DNA of 11,762 nucleotides from Anaerohalosphaeraceae bacterium (GCA_030671565.1 DAOVIC010000040.1:1-11762), one strand, 5' to 3'; shown: positions 1-7,903, counted from the first letter of the stretch. Translations and numbers: made by a program. The notes: a model not told the origin generated them from the letters alone.

Positions 1-976
1 GCATCTGGAGCTGCCTGAATGCGAGTTGGTGATGGATGAAAAGGGGCGTGTTGTCGATGCTCACCCAGCCGACGACAGCTATCCTCATACAATAATCGAG
101 ATGTTCATGATAGAGGCTAACGAGGCGGTGGCGTCCTTGATGGACCGTTTTAATATTCCGTTCATGAGACGTATTCATCCTGATCCTGATCCTGCGAAAA
201 TGAAAGATGTAAGCAAGTTTGTGCGTGTCTGCGGATTGAAACTTCCGCGGCGTCTTGACAGAAGGGCGATGCAGGATCTGCTCGAGGGGGTCAAGGGTAC
301 GGCTCGTTCGTTTGCGGTGAATATGCATATTCTAAGGAGCCTTGCCAAGGCCGAGTACGCACCTTTGCATATCGGTCATTTTGCATTGGCTTCGACGAAT
401 TATGCTCACTTTACAAGTCCGATCCGGCGGTATGCCGATCTTATGCTTCATCGGCTTTTGGGTTGTTATATCGATCACCAGTTGAATATGATAGGGCTTG
501 AGGAAGTACTGCCGGATATGGTTTTAAGCGAGGTCGGTCAGCATATCAGTTTTACCGAGCAGCGTGCGGTCGATGCTGAGCGTGAGTTGAAGACGGTGCT
601 GATATTGCAGATGTTAAGCGATCGGGTAGGCGACGAGCTTGATTGCGTTGTTTCCGGTTTGACTAATTCCGGTGTGTTCGTTCAGTGCCTTAAATTCGGT
701 ATCGAAGGAATGATCGAATTTGGCGATCTTGGGCTTGATGAGTGGAAATTTGATAAGCGTCAGCAGGTTGTGGTTGGGAAATATTCCAGCAAAAAGATAT
801 CCCTTGGAGAAGAGATCCGCGTTCGGATCGCTTCTGTAAGCGTAGAGGGCCGAAAGCTTTATGTTGCTCCTTCACAGCCTTTGGTAAGCGAGCGTCCCAG
901 GATGCGGCGAAAAAAGGCGGCTGGCTCTTACAAGAGAAAACGGCGGACTACCGGCCGTGGAGGCCGCAAGCGATAG
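1..976 (+). CDS. rnr: Ribonuclease R, C-terminal part (5' end outside window)
   Basis: This is a 3'-5' processive exoribonuclease of the RNB/RNase II family that degrades structured RNA in the cytoplasm. The reading frame is open from base 2, so the gene begins upstream of the window. 324 residues are visible. They hold the end of the RNB catalytic domain, including the family stretch YAHFTSPIRRYADLMLHR (around visible residues 134-151), and then an S1-type RNA-binding domain (about residues 210-293, containing SGVFV and GIEGMIEF). A Lys/Arg-rich tail ends in GRGGRKR. An S1 domain plus basic tail favours RNase R over RNase II. The catalytic Asp cluster lies further upstream and cannot be checked. 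The next gene, efp, is 100 nt downstream with its own candidate promoter. Product identity is firm; whether the N-terminal cold-shock domains are present is unknown. Confidence 0.93.
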   Translation, partial: HLELPECELVMDEKGRVVDAHPADDSYPHTIIEMFMIEANEAVASLMDRFNIPFMRRIHPDPDPAKMKDVSKFVRVCGLKLPRRLDRRAMQDLLEGVKGTARSFAVNMHILRSLAKAEYAPLHIGHFALASTNYAHFTSPIRRYADLMLHRLLGCYIDHQLNMIGLEEVLPDMVLSEVGQHISFTEQRAVDAERELKTVLILQMLSDRVGDELDCVVSGLTNSGVFVQCLKFGIEGMIEFGDLGLDEWKFDKRQQVVVGKYSSKKISLGEEIRVRIASVSVEGRKLYVAPSQPLVSERPRMRRKKAAGSYKRKRRTTGRGGRKR

Positions 977-1004
977 GCAGTGGATGCAGAAGATCACATG
1001 TTTC

Positions 1005-1033
1005 TTGACTTTTTGGCCACAATTTGGGATACT
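1005..1033 (+). promoter_or_regulatory. Candidate sigma70-type promoter for efp
   Basis: TTGACT (1005-1010, 5/6 to consensus) is separated by exactly 17 bp from GATACT (1028-1033, 4/6). A start near 1040 would give an efp leader of roughly 37 nt. The site lies in the 100-nt gap after rnr, which has no obvious terminator, so read-through from rnr is also possible. The call rests on sequence match alone. Confidence 0.5.
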
Positions 1034-1076
1034 TTTGGATTGGTAGAGTGAAAATATTATTGTTTTGGAGTAAGTT

Positions 1077-1637
1077 ATGAGAGCATCTGAAATGAAAAGG
1101 GGTCAGACCGTTAAGGTCGACGATGTTTTATATTCTATTGTTGAGTATCAGCATGTCAAGCTCGGCAAGGGCGGCGCGGTTTTTCAGACCAAGCTGAAAA
1201 ATCTTAACGACGGTACGATCCGGAATATCCGTCTTCGTGCTGAAGAGGTTATCGAAGAGGCGTATCTTGACAAGCGGAATTACGAATATCTTTATTCTTC
1301 TCCGGGCGAGCATGTGCTTATGGACCTTGAGACCTATGACCAGATATCTCTTGACGATGACGCGTTCGGCGAAGGGCCCAAGTACTTAAAACCTAATACT
1401 CAGCTGCAGGTAAGTATGTATGAAGGCAGGCCGGTTGTTGTTACACTTCCGACTACGGTCGACCTTGAGATAACAGATACGGCACCTGAGATAAAAGGCG
1501 CGACGGCGACGAATCAGAATAAACCCGCGACCATGGAGACGGGGCTTGTTGTCCAGGTTCCGCCTTTCATAAAGGTCGGCGAAATGATCAGGGTCGATAC
1601 GCGTACCGGCGAGTATGTCACTCGCGTAAAGGATTAG
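1077..1637 (+). CDS. efp: Elongation factor P
   Basis: EF-P binds between the ribosomal P and E sites and rescues ribosomes stalled on polyproline. The 186-aa length is typical. Three beta-barrel domains are recognisable: a KOW-like N domain (about 1-62), a middle OB domain (about 66-128) and a C-terminal OB domain (about 130-185). The C-terminal domain carries the signature stretch from EITDTAPEIKGAT to VDTRTGEYVTRVK. The loop that reaches the tRNA acceptor end reads HVKLGKGGAVF, so the tip residue matching the modified Lys34 of E. coli is Lys31. The usual Pro of the PGKG loop is Leu29. GGAG (1067-1070) sits 6 nt before the ATG and supports this start. No EpmA, EpmB, EarP or other EF-P-modifying gene is in the window, so the modification cannot be assigned. 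secA follows after 39 nt. Confidence 0.96.
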   Translation: MRASEMKRGQTVKVDDVLYSIVEYQHVKLGKGGAVFQTKLKNLNDGTIRNIRLRAEEVIEEAYLDKRNYEYLYSSPGEHVLMDLETYDQISLDDDAFGEGPKYLKPNTQLQVSMYEGRPVVVTLPTTVDLEITDTAPEIKGATATNQNKPATMETGLVVQVPPFIKVGEMIRVDTRTGEYVTRVKD

Positions 1638-1676
1638 GATTTTCTGTTGATAGATCACGGAAGATAAGGGGCCGTT

Positions 1677-4600
1677 ATGGCGTTTCAAAAGATCAGCAAG
1701 TTTCTTCAGAAGATATTCGGTTCTCGTAATGAACGTCTGTTAAAGGTTTACTGGCGTGTTGTCGAGCAGGTCAACGAGCTTGAGCCGAAGTACAGGCAGA
1801 TGCCAGACAGCCAGCTTGGCGAGATAACCTCCGTACTTAAAGGGCGGCTTGAGGGAGGGGCGTCCCAGTTCGATATTCTTGGTGATGCATTTGCAGCAGT
1901 TCGTGAGGCGTCCGACAGGCATCTTGGTATACGAAATGTTTTTGTTGAAGAGAATGAGTTTGATACCGCCCAGCTTAGCGCAGGTGGTAAAGCTACGTTC
2001 GATAAGCTGAAAGCTGAGCTTGACGATGGCGTCGCCCTCGATGCTTTGCAGGTTCCGGTTGAGTTTAACGAAGAGATACGCAAACTTTATCCCGAATCGC
2101 GTCCTCCGTTTCGTTTCCGTCACTTCGATGTTCAGGTGATCGGCGGAAAGGTTCTGTTCGACGGCAAGATCGCCGAGATGGCAACCGGTGAGGGTAAGAC
2201 GCTTGTTGCGACCCTTGCCGCATACCTGGTTAATCTGACCGGCCGAAAGGTTCATGTCATAACGGTTAACGATTACCTCGCCAAACGTGATGCCGAGTGG
2301 ATGACGCCGGTGTTTGGCGCGTTGGGTGTAACCGTCGGCGCGATCCAGTCGGATATGGATACTTCCGGTCAGAATCGTAAGGACCAGTACGGCTGCGATA
2401 TTACTTACGGTACGAATAACGAGTTTGGCTTCGATTATCTTCGCGACAATATGAAGGTTTCGATGGAGCAGATGGCGCAGGGTCCGCTTGAGTTTGCGAT
2501 AATCGATGAGGTCGACTCGATCCTGGTGGATGAGGCCAGGACGCCGCTTATCATTTCCGGTCCCGCACGCGACGATGTTAATCGTTACAAAAAAGCCGAT
2601 GTGGTTGCGATGGAGCTTATGAAACTGCAAAGCACTCATTCACGTCTTAAAAAACAGATCGACGACGGCGAAAGAACCATCGCAAATGCCCAGGGTGAGT
2701 TTGCCGATGCGAAGAAGGGCAAGGATTCGTCGAGGATGGAAAAAGCGCAAGCGGTTATAGAAAAATCTACGCGGCAGCTTGAAGAGGACACGATCCGGCT
2801 TGAGAATACGACCGAGTTTTATGAAGTTGAGTATGACCGCAAGGCGGTGCATCTTACTCATGAAGGTATCGGTGCCGCACAGGATATCGCAGGTATCGGT
2901 TCGTTCTTTACCGGTTCGAATATGGAATGGCCGCATATGCTGGAGCAGTCCCTGCGCGGGCATGTTACGTTCGAGAAGGAGAAGGACTATATCGTCAAGG
3001 ACGGCAAGGTCGTTATCGTTGACGAGTTTACCGGCCGTTTGATGGAGGGCAGGCAATGGTCCGACGGTCTGCACCAGGCGGTCGAGGCCAAGGAAATGGT
3101 TCAGATCAAAGAAGAGACCCAGACGCTGGCGACCATTACGCTGCAGAATTTCTTTAAGCTTTACGGTCAGATATCCGGTATGACCGGTACCGCGATAACC
3201 GAAGCCGGCGAGTTTATGGATATTTACGCCCTTGACGTTATTTTGATACCGACGAATCGGCCTTGCGTTCGCGATGACCGTGACGATGCGATCTATAAGA
3301 CGATGCGTGAGAAGTTTCATGCGATCGTCGATGAGATATATGAAAAGAGCAACGCGGGCTGTCCTGTTCTAGTCGGTACGATAAGTATCGAAAAGAGCGA
3401 GGCGATCTCCAGGGCCCTTACGCAAAAGTATAGTCTCGATCACGAGGTATTGAACGCCAAGCAGCATGAACGTGAGGCGATTATTGTGACCAAGGCGGGC
3501 TTCCAGCATGCCAGGCGTGACGGTAAGATGATCGGTAATGTCACGATCGCGACCAATATGGCCGGCCGCGGTACCGATATCAAACTTGGCGAAGGCGTCG
3601 CAGAAGCCGGCGGGCTGCATATTGTCGGTACCGAACGGCATGAGGCCAGGCGTATTGACAATCAGCTTCGCGGACGTGCGGGCAGGCAGGGTGACGCCGG
3701 TTCAAGCCAGTTCTTCCTTTGCTTTGAAGATGATCTGATGCAATTTTTCGGCGGAGACAGGATACCGAAACTCCTTGCTCTCGTCGGATGGCAGGAAGGT
3801 GAGCCGATATATAATCCGATCATCAGCAGGCAGATCGAGAAGGTTCAAAAGAAGGTCGAAGAGCGGAACTTTGAGGTGCGTAAAAGCCTTCTGGATTACG
3901 ACGAGGTGATGGATTATCAGCGAAAAATATTCTATTCGCGACGGCGCAGGATAATCGAAGGTGAAGATCTTAAGGGCACGATCAACGAGATGATCGGTGC
4001 GATCGTTCCCGGCGGGTGCGAGAATATTCTCAGCGACGATTACCCCGCCAACTGTATTGCGGAATGGGCGCGCAGTAATTTTGGCGTAGAAGTTAAGGGC
4101 CGTAATGTCAAGGGCGGCGAGCAGGATGAGATCGAAAAATATGTAAAGGATCGGGCGAAGAAAAATGCCGCCGAGGATATTTCCCGTTCGCTTGGCGAAT
4201 ACCTTGAAGATTATTCGGATCAGAGTACGTGGAACGTCGATGGCTTGTGCAAGTGGGCGATGAGCACGTTCGGGGCGAGTTTGTCGGCAAGCAAACTGCG
4301 TCAGATGGATCATTATGAGATCGAAGAGGCGATCATAGCTGCCGCAAGCGAGCAGGTAGACAAGAAGGATTGTTCGCAGCTTGCAGAGTTTGCGAAAGAA
4401 GATTTTTCGCGGAAAACATTTGTCCAGTGGATGCAGGCGAGATTCGCTATCGAACTTTCGCTCGAAGAACTCGAGGGCATGAAAACCGAGCAGATACAAG
4501 AGTGCGTTTTGGAGAAGATCGTTGCAAAGTACACCCAGCGTGAGATATCTTACCCGGTCGAGTTCGCGATGAATATGGCGTTTGGCCCGCAAGGTCCGAA

Positions 4601-5351
4601 CGTCTATGCTTTCGAGGCTCTTGCCGATTGGGCGAACAAGAAATATCGTGCGGAATTTACGGCCGAGTGGCTCCAGCATACCAAGCCCCAGGCCATCCAT
4701 AACAAGCTGATCGAATTGTCCACGGCGTACAATAACGGAAAACTTCACCAGGAGATCGATTCTGCTTTGGAGAGTAATTCGTCAGAGGAGTTGATCGCCT
4801 GGGCAAGCGAGCGTTTCGACGCTTCGATCGATGAGGACGATTTTGCAGATGGCCAGCAGCTTCGTGAAAAGTTAATTACTTCGGGCCGTAACTTTTTCCG
4901 CAAGGAGCTTGGCGATCTGGAAAAGTATGTACTTTTGCAGATATATGACAGCGTTTGGAAGGACCATCTGTATGGTATGGACCATCTTAAGGAGGGGATA
5001 TTCCTGCGTGCTTTTGCCGAGCGCGATCCTAAGATCGAGTACAAGCAGGAAGGTTTCAGGATGTTCAGCGAGATGCTTGATGCGATCGATGACCGTGTGA
5101 CCGATACGATATTCAAGGTCCGTCTTGAGGCGGGTGCTCAGCAGAGAAATGTTTGGAACGTAAGCGATACTCAGCATGAAGAAGTAGATCAGTTTTCGAT
5201 GGCAGAGCGTCAAAGGGCCGCAGCGGTTGCGCCGCAGGGCGAGAGAAAGGTCAAGCAGATCAAGCTTGAGACGCCTAAGGTGGGACGCAATGAACCATGT
5301 CCGTGCGGCAGCGGCAGGAAGTACAAGAAATGCTGCGGGAAAAACCAATAA
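1677..5351 (+). CDS. secA: Protein translocase subunit SecA, enlarged (1224 aa)
   Basis: SecA is the ATPase motor that pushes unfolded preproteins through SecYEG at the inner membrane. Visible motifs are Walker A MATGEGKT (168-175, Lys174), Walker B DEVD (277-280), the DEARTP stretch (285-290), NMAGRGTDI (627-635), motif VI QLRGRAGRQGD (663-673) and the two-helix-finger region (about 1080-1130). The C-terminal zinc-binding tail is CPCGSGRKYKKCC (C-x-C-x8-C-C), which in studied SecAs binds SecB and lipids. E. coli SecA is 901 aa. The extra length here is mainly a charged coiled-coil hairpin (about 315-378) in the preprotein-binding region and an expanded, repetitive helical wing region (about 791-1070). 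No catalytic motif is disturbed, so the protein should be active. AAGGG (1666-1670) lies 6 nt before the ATG. A fur-family gene follows after 43 nt, possibly co-transcribed. Confidence 0.97.
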   Translation: MAFQKISKFLQKIFGSRNERLLKVYWRVVEQVNELEPKYRQMPDSQLGEITSVLKGRLEGGASQFDILGDAFAAVREASDRHLGIRNVFVEENEFDTAQLSAGGKATFDKLKAELDDGVALDALQVPVEFNEEIRKLYPESRPPFRFRHFDVQVIGGKVLFDGKIAEMATGEGKTLVATLAAYLVNLTGRKVHVITVNDYLAKRDAEWMTPVFGALGVTVGAIQSDMDTSGQNRKDQYGCDITYGTNNEFGFDYLRDNMKVSMEQMAQGPLEFAIIDEVDSILVDEARTPLIISGPARDDVNRYKKADVVAMELMKLQSTHSRLKKQIDDGERTIANAQGEFADAKKGKDSSRMEKAQAVIEKSTRQLEEDTIRLENTTEFYEVEYDRKAVHLTHEGIGAAQDIAGIGSFFTGSNMEWPHMLEQSLRGHVTFEKEKDYIVKDGKVVIVDEFTGRLMEGRQWSDGLHQAVEAKEMVQIKEETQTLATITLQNFFKLYGQISGMTGTAITEAGEFMDIYALDVILIPTNRPCVRDDRDDAIYKTMREKFHAIVDEIYEKSNAGCPVLVGTISIEKSEAISRALTQKYSLDHEVLNAKQHEREAIIVTKAGFQHARRDGKMIGNVTIATNMAGRGTDIKLGEGVAEAGGLHIVGTERHEARRIDNQLRGRAGRQGDAGSSQFFLCFEDDLMQFFGGDRIPKLLALVGWQEGEPIYNPIISRQIEKVQKKVEERNFEVRKSLLDYDEVMDYQRKIFYSRRRRIIEGEDLKGTINEMIGAIVPGGCENILSDDYPANCIAEWARSNFGVEVKGRNVKGGEQDEIEKYVKDRAKKNAAEDISRSLGEYLEDYSDQSTWNVDGLCKWAMSTFGASLSASKLRQMDHYEIEEAIIAAASEQVDKKDCSQLAEFAKEDFSRKTFVQWMQARFAIELSLEELEGMKTEQIQECVLEKIVAKYTQREISYPVEFAMNMAFGPQGPNVYAFEALADWANKKYRAEFTAEWLQHTKPQAIHNKLIELSTAYNNGKLHQEIDSALESNSSEELIAWASERFDASIDEDDFADGQQLREKLITSGRNFFRKELGDLEKYVLLQIYDSVWKDHLYGMDHLKEGIFLRAFAERDPKIEYKQEGFRMFSEMLDAIDDRVTDTIFKVRLEAGAQQRNVWNVSDTQHEEVDQFSMAERQRAAAVAPQGERKVKQIKLETPKVGRNEPCPCGSGRKYKKCCGKNQ
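2619..2810 (+). other. Coiled-coil hairpin insertion in SecA
   Basis: Residues about 315-378 of SecA form a Lys/Glu/Gln/Ala-rich, proline-free segment that looks like two long helices joined by a short turn at GKDSS (348-352). It lies between the IISGP stretch and the conserved strand that leads to VHLTHEG. E. coli SecA has only a short loop there. Position and composition suggest an antiparallel coiled coil projecting from the preprotein cross-linking domain. The helix prediction was made by eye. Confidence 0.6.
4047..4886 (+). repeat. Five-fold degenerate protein repeat within SecA
   Basis: Residues about 791-1070 contain five copies of W-[A/M]-x3-[F/Y]-x-[A/V/I]-x-[hydrophobic], starting at Trp797, Trp860, Trp918, Trp985 and Trp1042, a spacing of 57-67 residues. 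Examples are EWARSNFGVEV, KWAMSTFGASL, QWMQARFAIEL, DWANKKYRAEF and AWASERFDASI. Each is followed by an acidic, Leu-rich helix of the type EELEGMKTEQI. A half copy (LAEFAKEDF, 902-910) sits between units 2 and 3. E. coli SecA has one comparable element in its helical wing/scaffold region (W-D-I-x-G-L, then F-x-L-x-L). The DNA copies have diverged, so this is an old duplication visible only at protein level. Confidence 0.7.
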
Positions 5352-5394
5352 TCAGACCGGTTCGGTTTTGTGAATATGCTTAAGGGTAAGGTCG

Positions 5395-5829
5395 ATGGAA
5401 GCTCAAGAACGTTTCGCTCAATTTCTAAGCAGCCGCGGACTGCGCAGCAGTGTGCCTCGCAATAAAGTAGCCGGGATATTTCTTCGCACTGAAAAGCATG
5501 TCAGCACGCGTGAGCTTTACGATATTGTACGCAAAAAGCATAAGGAGATCGGGTATGCGACGGTATCGCGGACGCTGAAACTTTTGGAAGAGGCGGGCCT
5601 TTGCAGGCAGGTCGATTTTGGCGACGGAACACTGCGGTATGAACACGCGTACAAACATGCCCATCACGATCACCTTGTCTGTACACAGTGCGGAGCGTTT
5701 GTCGAGATATACAGCGATAAACTTGAAAAACTACAGGATGAGCTGGTAAAAAAACACGGGTACGTGCAGGAGGCACACAGGCTTAACATCTTTGGTGTGT
5801 GTCCGAAATGCCGCAGGAAAGCGAAATAA
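5395..5829 (+). CDS. fur: Fur-family metal-responsive transcriptional regulator
   Basis: This 144-aa protein fits the Fur family, dimeric repressors that read Fe(II), Zn(II) or peroxide through bound metal. An N-terminal winged helix (about 1-83) includes the recognition segment YATVSRTLKLLEEAGL. The dimerisation domain carries a His-rich metal site (His84, His88, His90, His91, Asp92, His93) and two zinc-binding pairs, C96-x2-C99 and C136-x2-C139. The acidic residue in CGAFVEIYS (Glu104) is Glu, as in Fur, where PerR has Asp. This favours an iron or zinc sensor over a peroxide sensor, but the exact metal cannot be set from sequence. AAGGG (5382-5386) lies 8 nt before the ATG. The gene is 43 nt after secA with no strong terminator between them, and it converges with a minus-strand ORF 27 nt downstream. 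I did not find a Fur box in the window. Confidence 0.9.
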   Translation: MEAQERFAQFLSSRGLRSSVPRNKVAGIFLRTEKHVSTRELYDIVRKKHKEIGYATVSRTLKLLEEAGLCRQVDFGDGTLRYEHAYKHAHHDHLVCTQCGAFVEIYSDKLEKLQDELVKKHGYVQEAHRLNIFGVCPKCRRKAK

Positions 5830-5856
5830 CAGATTTTCAAGAGAGGGGGGGTAACC

Positions 5857-6015
5857 TTATCTTTTTTTCAGCCAGCGGGATCTAAATGTGTTTCGTATTT
5901 TTTCTGTGAAGGTAAGTCCCATGCCGGCGGTACTTGTTTTGAATTCCTCTTTTGCGATCTGCCGGTCAGACTTTTTTTTTGGTCTTCCGAATAACCGCAT
6001 TATGAAACCTGCCAT
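5857..6015 (-). CDS. Small basic hypothetical protein (52 or 47 aa)
   Basis: I do not recognise this ORF. It reads MAGFIMRLFGRPKKK at the N-terminus and ends in MGLTFTEKIRNTFRSRWLKKR-like basic sequence; about a quarter of residues are Lys or Arg. The C-terminal part could form an amphipathic basic helix, which would suit contact with membrane or nucleic acid. It follows the 193-aa protein by 38 nt on the same strand and would be the last gene of the tyrS unit. The first ATG has no clear Shine-Dalgarno. The inner ATG (6000, giving 47 aa starting MRLFGRP) has a weak AGG 7 nt upstream, so the start is uncertain. The PKKK codons contain a run of nine A (T9 at 5972-5980 on the plus strand). The case for a real gene is its strand, its position and a protein-like C-terminus. 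Confidence 0.5.
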   Translation of the reverse strand: MAGFIMRLFGRPKKKSDRQIAKEEFKTSTAGMGLTFTEKIRNTFRSRWLKKR

Positions 6016-6053
6016 AAGGCCCAGGCGGTTTGATGTTTTGTCTGTTCGCAAGC

Positions 6054-6635
6054 TCACCTCTGGATCGCCAGTTTTGTCGCTTCGATGAGTTTCTCGCCTC
6101 GTTTGCTTTCGATCGCGGCGGCAGGCCAAAATACCTTTTTTTCGAATATCTGTGGTCTGGCGTCGTAGTAGCGGCTGACGATATCGATCCCGCCGCAAAC
6201 TTCGCCTTCCGTTCGGTAATCGGCATCGAGGAGCCATCTGCTGAATTCGTCGTCGTACTCGGCGGGATATATCAGTGCGGATACGAAGCTGCCTTCTTCG
6301 TATTTTGCCATGTGCAGTTTTGATTTTGCCGGCGGCGGTGTATTTTCAGCGATCTTGGCAAGTTTTGTGAAATTTCTCTGGGCCTGATCGAAGCCTTCTG
6401 AATAGAAGAACATACCCGCTTCGAGCTGGAAGATATCCGAGGATATTCCCTTCAGTTCCATTTTGCCATCGAGGCGGGCATTGTGAATCTTGTAGACTTT
6501 CACGTCCTTAAAGCGTTCGCTTTCGAGAAGTTCTGCGACTTCAACGGCGGTGAAACCGGTACTGCTATGGTCGCCAAAATCTACGACATATAGACCGATG
6601 TATTCTTTCGGATTTTCAAGTTCGGGCAGTTTCAT
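6054..6635 (-). CDS. Conserved-looking hypothetical protein (193 aa) downstream of tyrS
   Basis: I cannot assign this protein to a family. It is soluble in character, with no signal peptide or membrane segment. It begins with a strand-like stretch, YIGLYVVDFGDH, followed by a helix (TAVEVAELLES). The middle section is mixed, with aromatic residues (LEAGMFFYSEGFDQAQRNF) and a PPP linker. The C-terminal half contains CGGIDIVSRYYDARPQIF and ends in a helix. There is a single Cys and no obvious catalytic triad or metal motif. GGAG lies 5 nt before the ATG, giving good start support. It begins 21 nt after the tyrS stop, so it is almost certainly co-transcribed with tyrS. A role linked to translation or to the neighbouring synthetase is a guess from position only. 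Confidence 0.82.
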   Translation of the reverse strand: MKLPELENPKEYIGLYVVDFGDHSSTGFTAVEVAELLESERFKDVKVYKIHNARLDGKMELKGISSDIFQLEAGMFFYSEGFDQAQRNFTKLAKIAENTPPPAKSKLHMAKYEEGSFVSALIYPAEYDDEFSRWLLDADYRTEGEVCGGIDIVSRYYDARPQIFEKKVFWPAAAIESKRGEKLIEATKLAIQR

Positions 6636-6656
6636 GTGTTCTCCAAATGTCCTGAG

Positions 6657-7865
6657 TCAGTTTACACTGAGCTTCGCAAATTTTCTTTTTCCGACCTTGA
6701 CGATCATACCATCCTGCGGTGTGATCATGGTGTTTGGGTCCGTCGCCTTATCTTCGCCGATAGTTACAGCGCCTTGTTTTATCATTCTCTTGGCATCGCC
6801 GCCTGAAGATACCAGTTCGCATTGGAGTATCAACTTAGCCGCAGAAATCTGGTCAGGTGCGATTTCGATCTCCGGCATATCTGTCGGCAGCTGATTTTTC
6901 GCGAAGATATTTTCAAATTCCGCCGCAGCCAGTTGCGCCGTTGCCTCGTTATAGAATTGCGTCACGATCATTTTGCCCAACAGTACCTTCGCTTCTTTTG
7001 GATGTGTTTTTGACGGGTCGACCAGCTCTGCGATCTTGTCGCCGGTTATATCGGTAAGCAGCGTAAAATAGTTTTCCATCATTTCGTCGGAGATGCTCAT
7101 TACTTTGCCGAACATGTCGTTTGGCTGGTCTGTTACACCGACGTAGTTGCCTTTGGACTTGCTCATTTTTTCCTTGCCGTCCAGCCCGACCAGGATCGGC
7201 ATAGTGATAACGATCTGAGGCTTCTGTCCGTCCAGCCTTTGCAGGTCTCTTCCGATGAGGTTGTTGAACGTCTGATCGGTTCCGCCCAGTTCGATGTCGC
7301 TTTTTATTGCAACAGAATCGTGTCCCTGCATCAGCGGATAAAGGAATTCGTGGATGCCTATGGGGTCGCCCTTTTTGTAACGAAGGTCGAAGGTGTCCCT
7401 TTCGAGCATTCTTGCCACAGTCATCGAACCAGTCAGCTTAATGATCTTTGCGAGGTTAAGGGCCGCAAGCCATTCGCTGTTGTATCGCATCTCGAGCTTA
7501 TCTTCGGACGTGTCGAGTACCATCCCGGCCTGGTCAAAGTAAGTCTGTGCGTTTGTCTTGATCTGGTCAGGGCCTAGTATCGGCCTGGTCGAATTCTGTC
7601 CGGTAGGGTCGCCGATCCTTGCCGTGTAATCGCCGATGATAAGGATGGCTTTGTGGCCGAGATCCTGGAACTGGCGGAGTTTTCTAAGCACCACAGTATG
7701 GCCGAGGTGAATATCCGGTGCCGTAGGGTCCATGCCGAGTTTGACTCTCAGCTGGCGTCCTTCTTTTGCCGCTTCTGTTAACCGCTGGGCAAGCTCGTCC
7801 TCGCGAAAAACCTCTACGGTTCCGCGTTTGAGCATATTTATCTGTTCTGCGATTGGTTCGGTCAT
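6657..7865 (-). CDS. tyrS: Tyrosyl-tRNA synthetase
   Basis: TyrS charges tRNA-Tyr with tyrosine in a two-step ATP-dependent reaction in the cytoplasm. It is a class I synthetase with both signature motifs: HLGH (residues 53-56, after GMDPTAPDI) and KMSKS (233-237). The tyrosine-binding region and the ELGGTDQTFN stretch (192-201) lie between them. The C-terminal 60 or so residues (about 340-402) form an S4-type RNA-binding domain ending in VKVGKRKFAKL. The 402-aa length, HLGH and the PTAPD-type context fit the longer bacterial TyrS subfamily (often called TyrRS type 2 or TyrZ-like). A weak CAGG lies 7-8 nt before the ATG, and a good promoter is 39 nt upstream. The unrecognised 193-aa gene follows closely. 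There is no T-box-like leader; the leader is only about 30 nt. Confidence 0.97.
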   Translation of the reverse strand: MTEPIAEQINMLKRGTVEVFREDELAQRLTEAAKEGRQLRVKLGMDPTAPDIHLGHTVVLRKLRQFQDLGHKAILIIGDYTARIGDPTGQNSTRPILGPDQIKTNAQTYFDQAGMVLDTSEDKLEMRYNSEWLAALNLAKIIKLTGSMTVARMLERDTFDLRYKKGDPIGIHEFLYPLMQGHDSVAIKSDIELGGTDQTFNNLIGRDLQRLDGQKPQIVITMPILVGLDGKEKMSKSKGNYVGVTDQPNDMFGKVMSISDEMMENYFTLLTDITGDKIAELVDPSKTHPKEAKVLLGKMIVTQFYNEATAQLAAAEFENIFAKNQLPTDMPEIEIAPDQISAAKLILQCELVSSGGDAKRMIKQGAVTIGEDKATDPNTMITPQDGMIVKVGKRKFAKLSVN

Positions 7866-7903
7866 TGTAATACCTGCATAAAATCGGATCGTTTAAAGTG
7901 AAG

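Noticed and set aside
1740..2639. 299-codon open frame on the minus strand inside secA
   Set aside because: Fully covered by strongly conserved SecA sequence in the other strand; a codon-bias shadow with low-complexity, Arg/Leu-rich translation. The 348-codon minus frame at 3702-4748 is rejected for the same reason.
5354..5368. Short hairpin AGACCG/CGGTTT followed by TTG between secA and fur, possible terminator
   Set aside because: Only 6 bp with a wobble pair and a 3-nt loop, and no real T run; too weak to split the operon.
5830..5876. G7 run followed by CTTATC and T7 after fur, possible terminator or G-quadruplex
   Set aside because: The flanking bases do not form a stable stem, and a single G run cannot make a quadruplex.
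5966..6226. 86-codon minus-strand frame overlapping the 193-aa gene and the small basic ORF
   Set aside because: Mostly antisense-frame overlap with a gene that has a good ribosome site; no start signal of its own.
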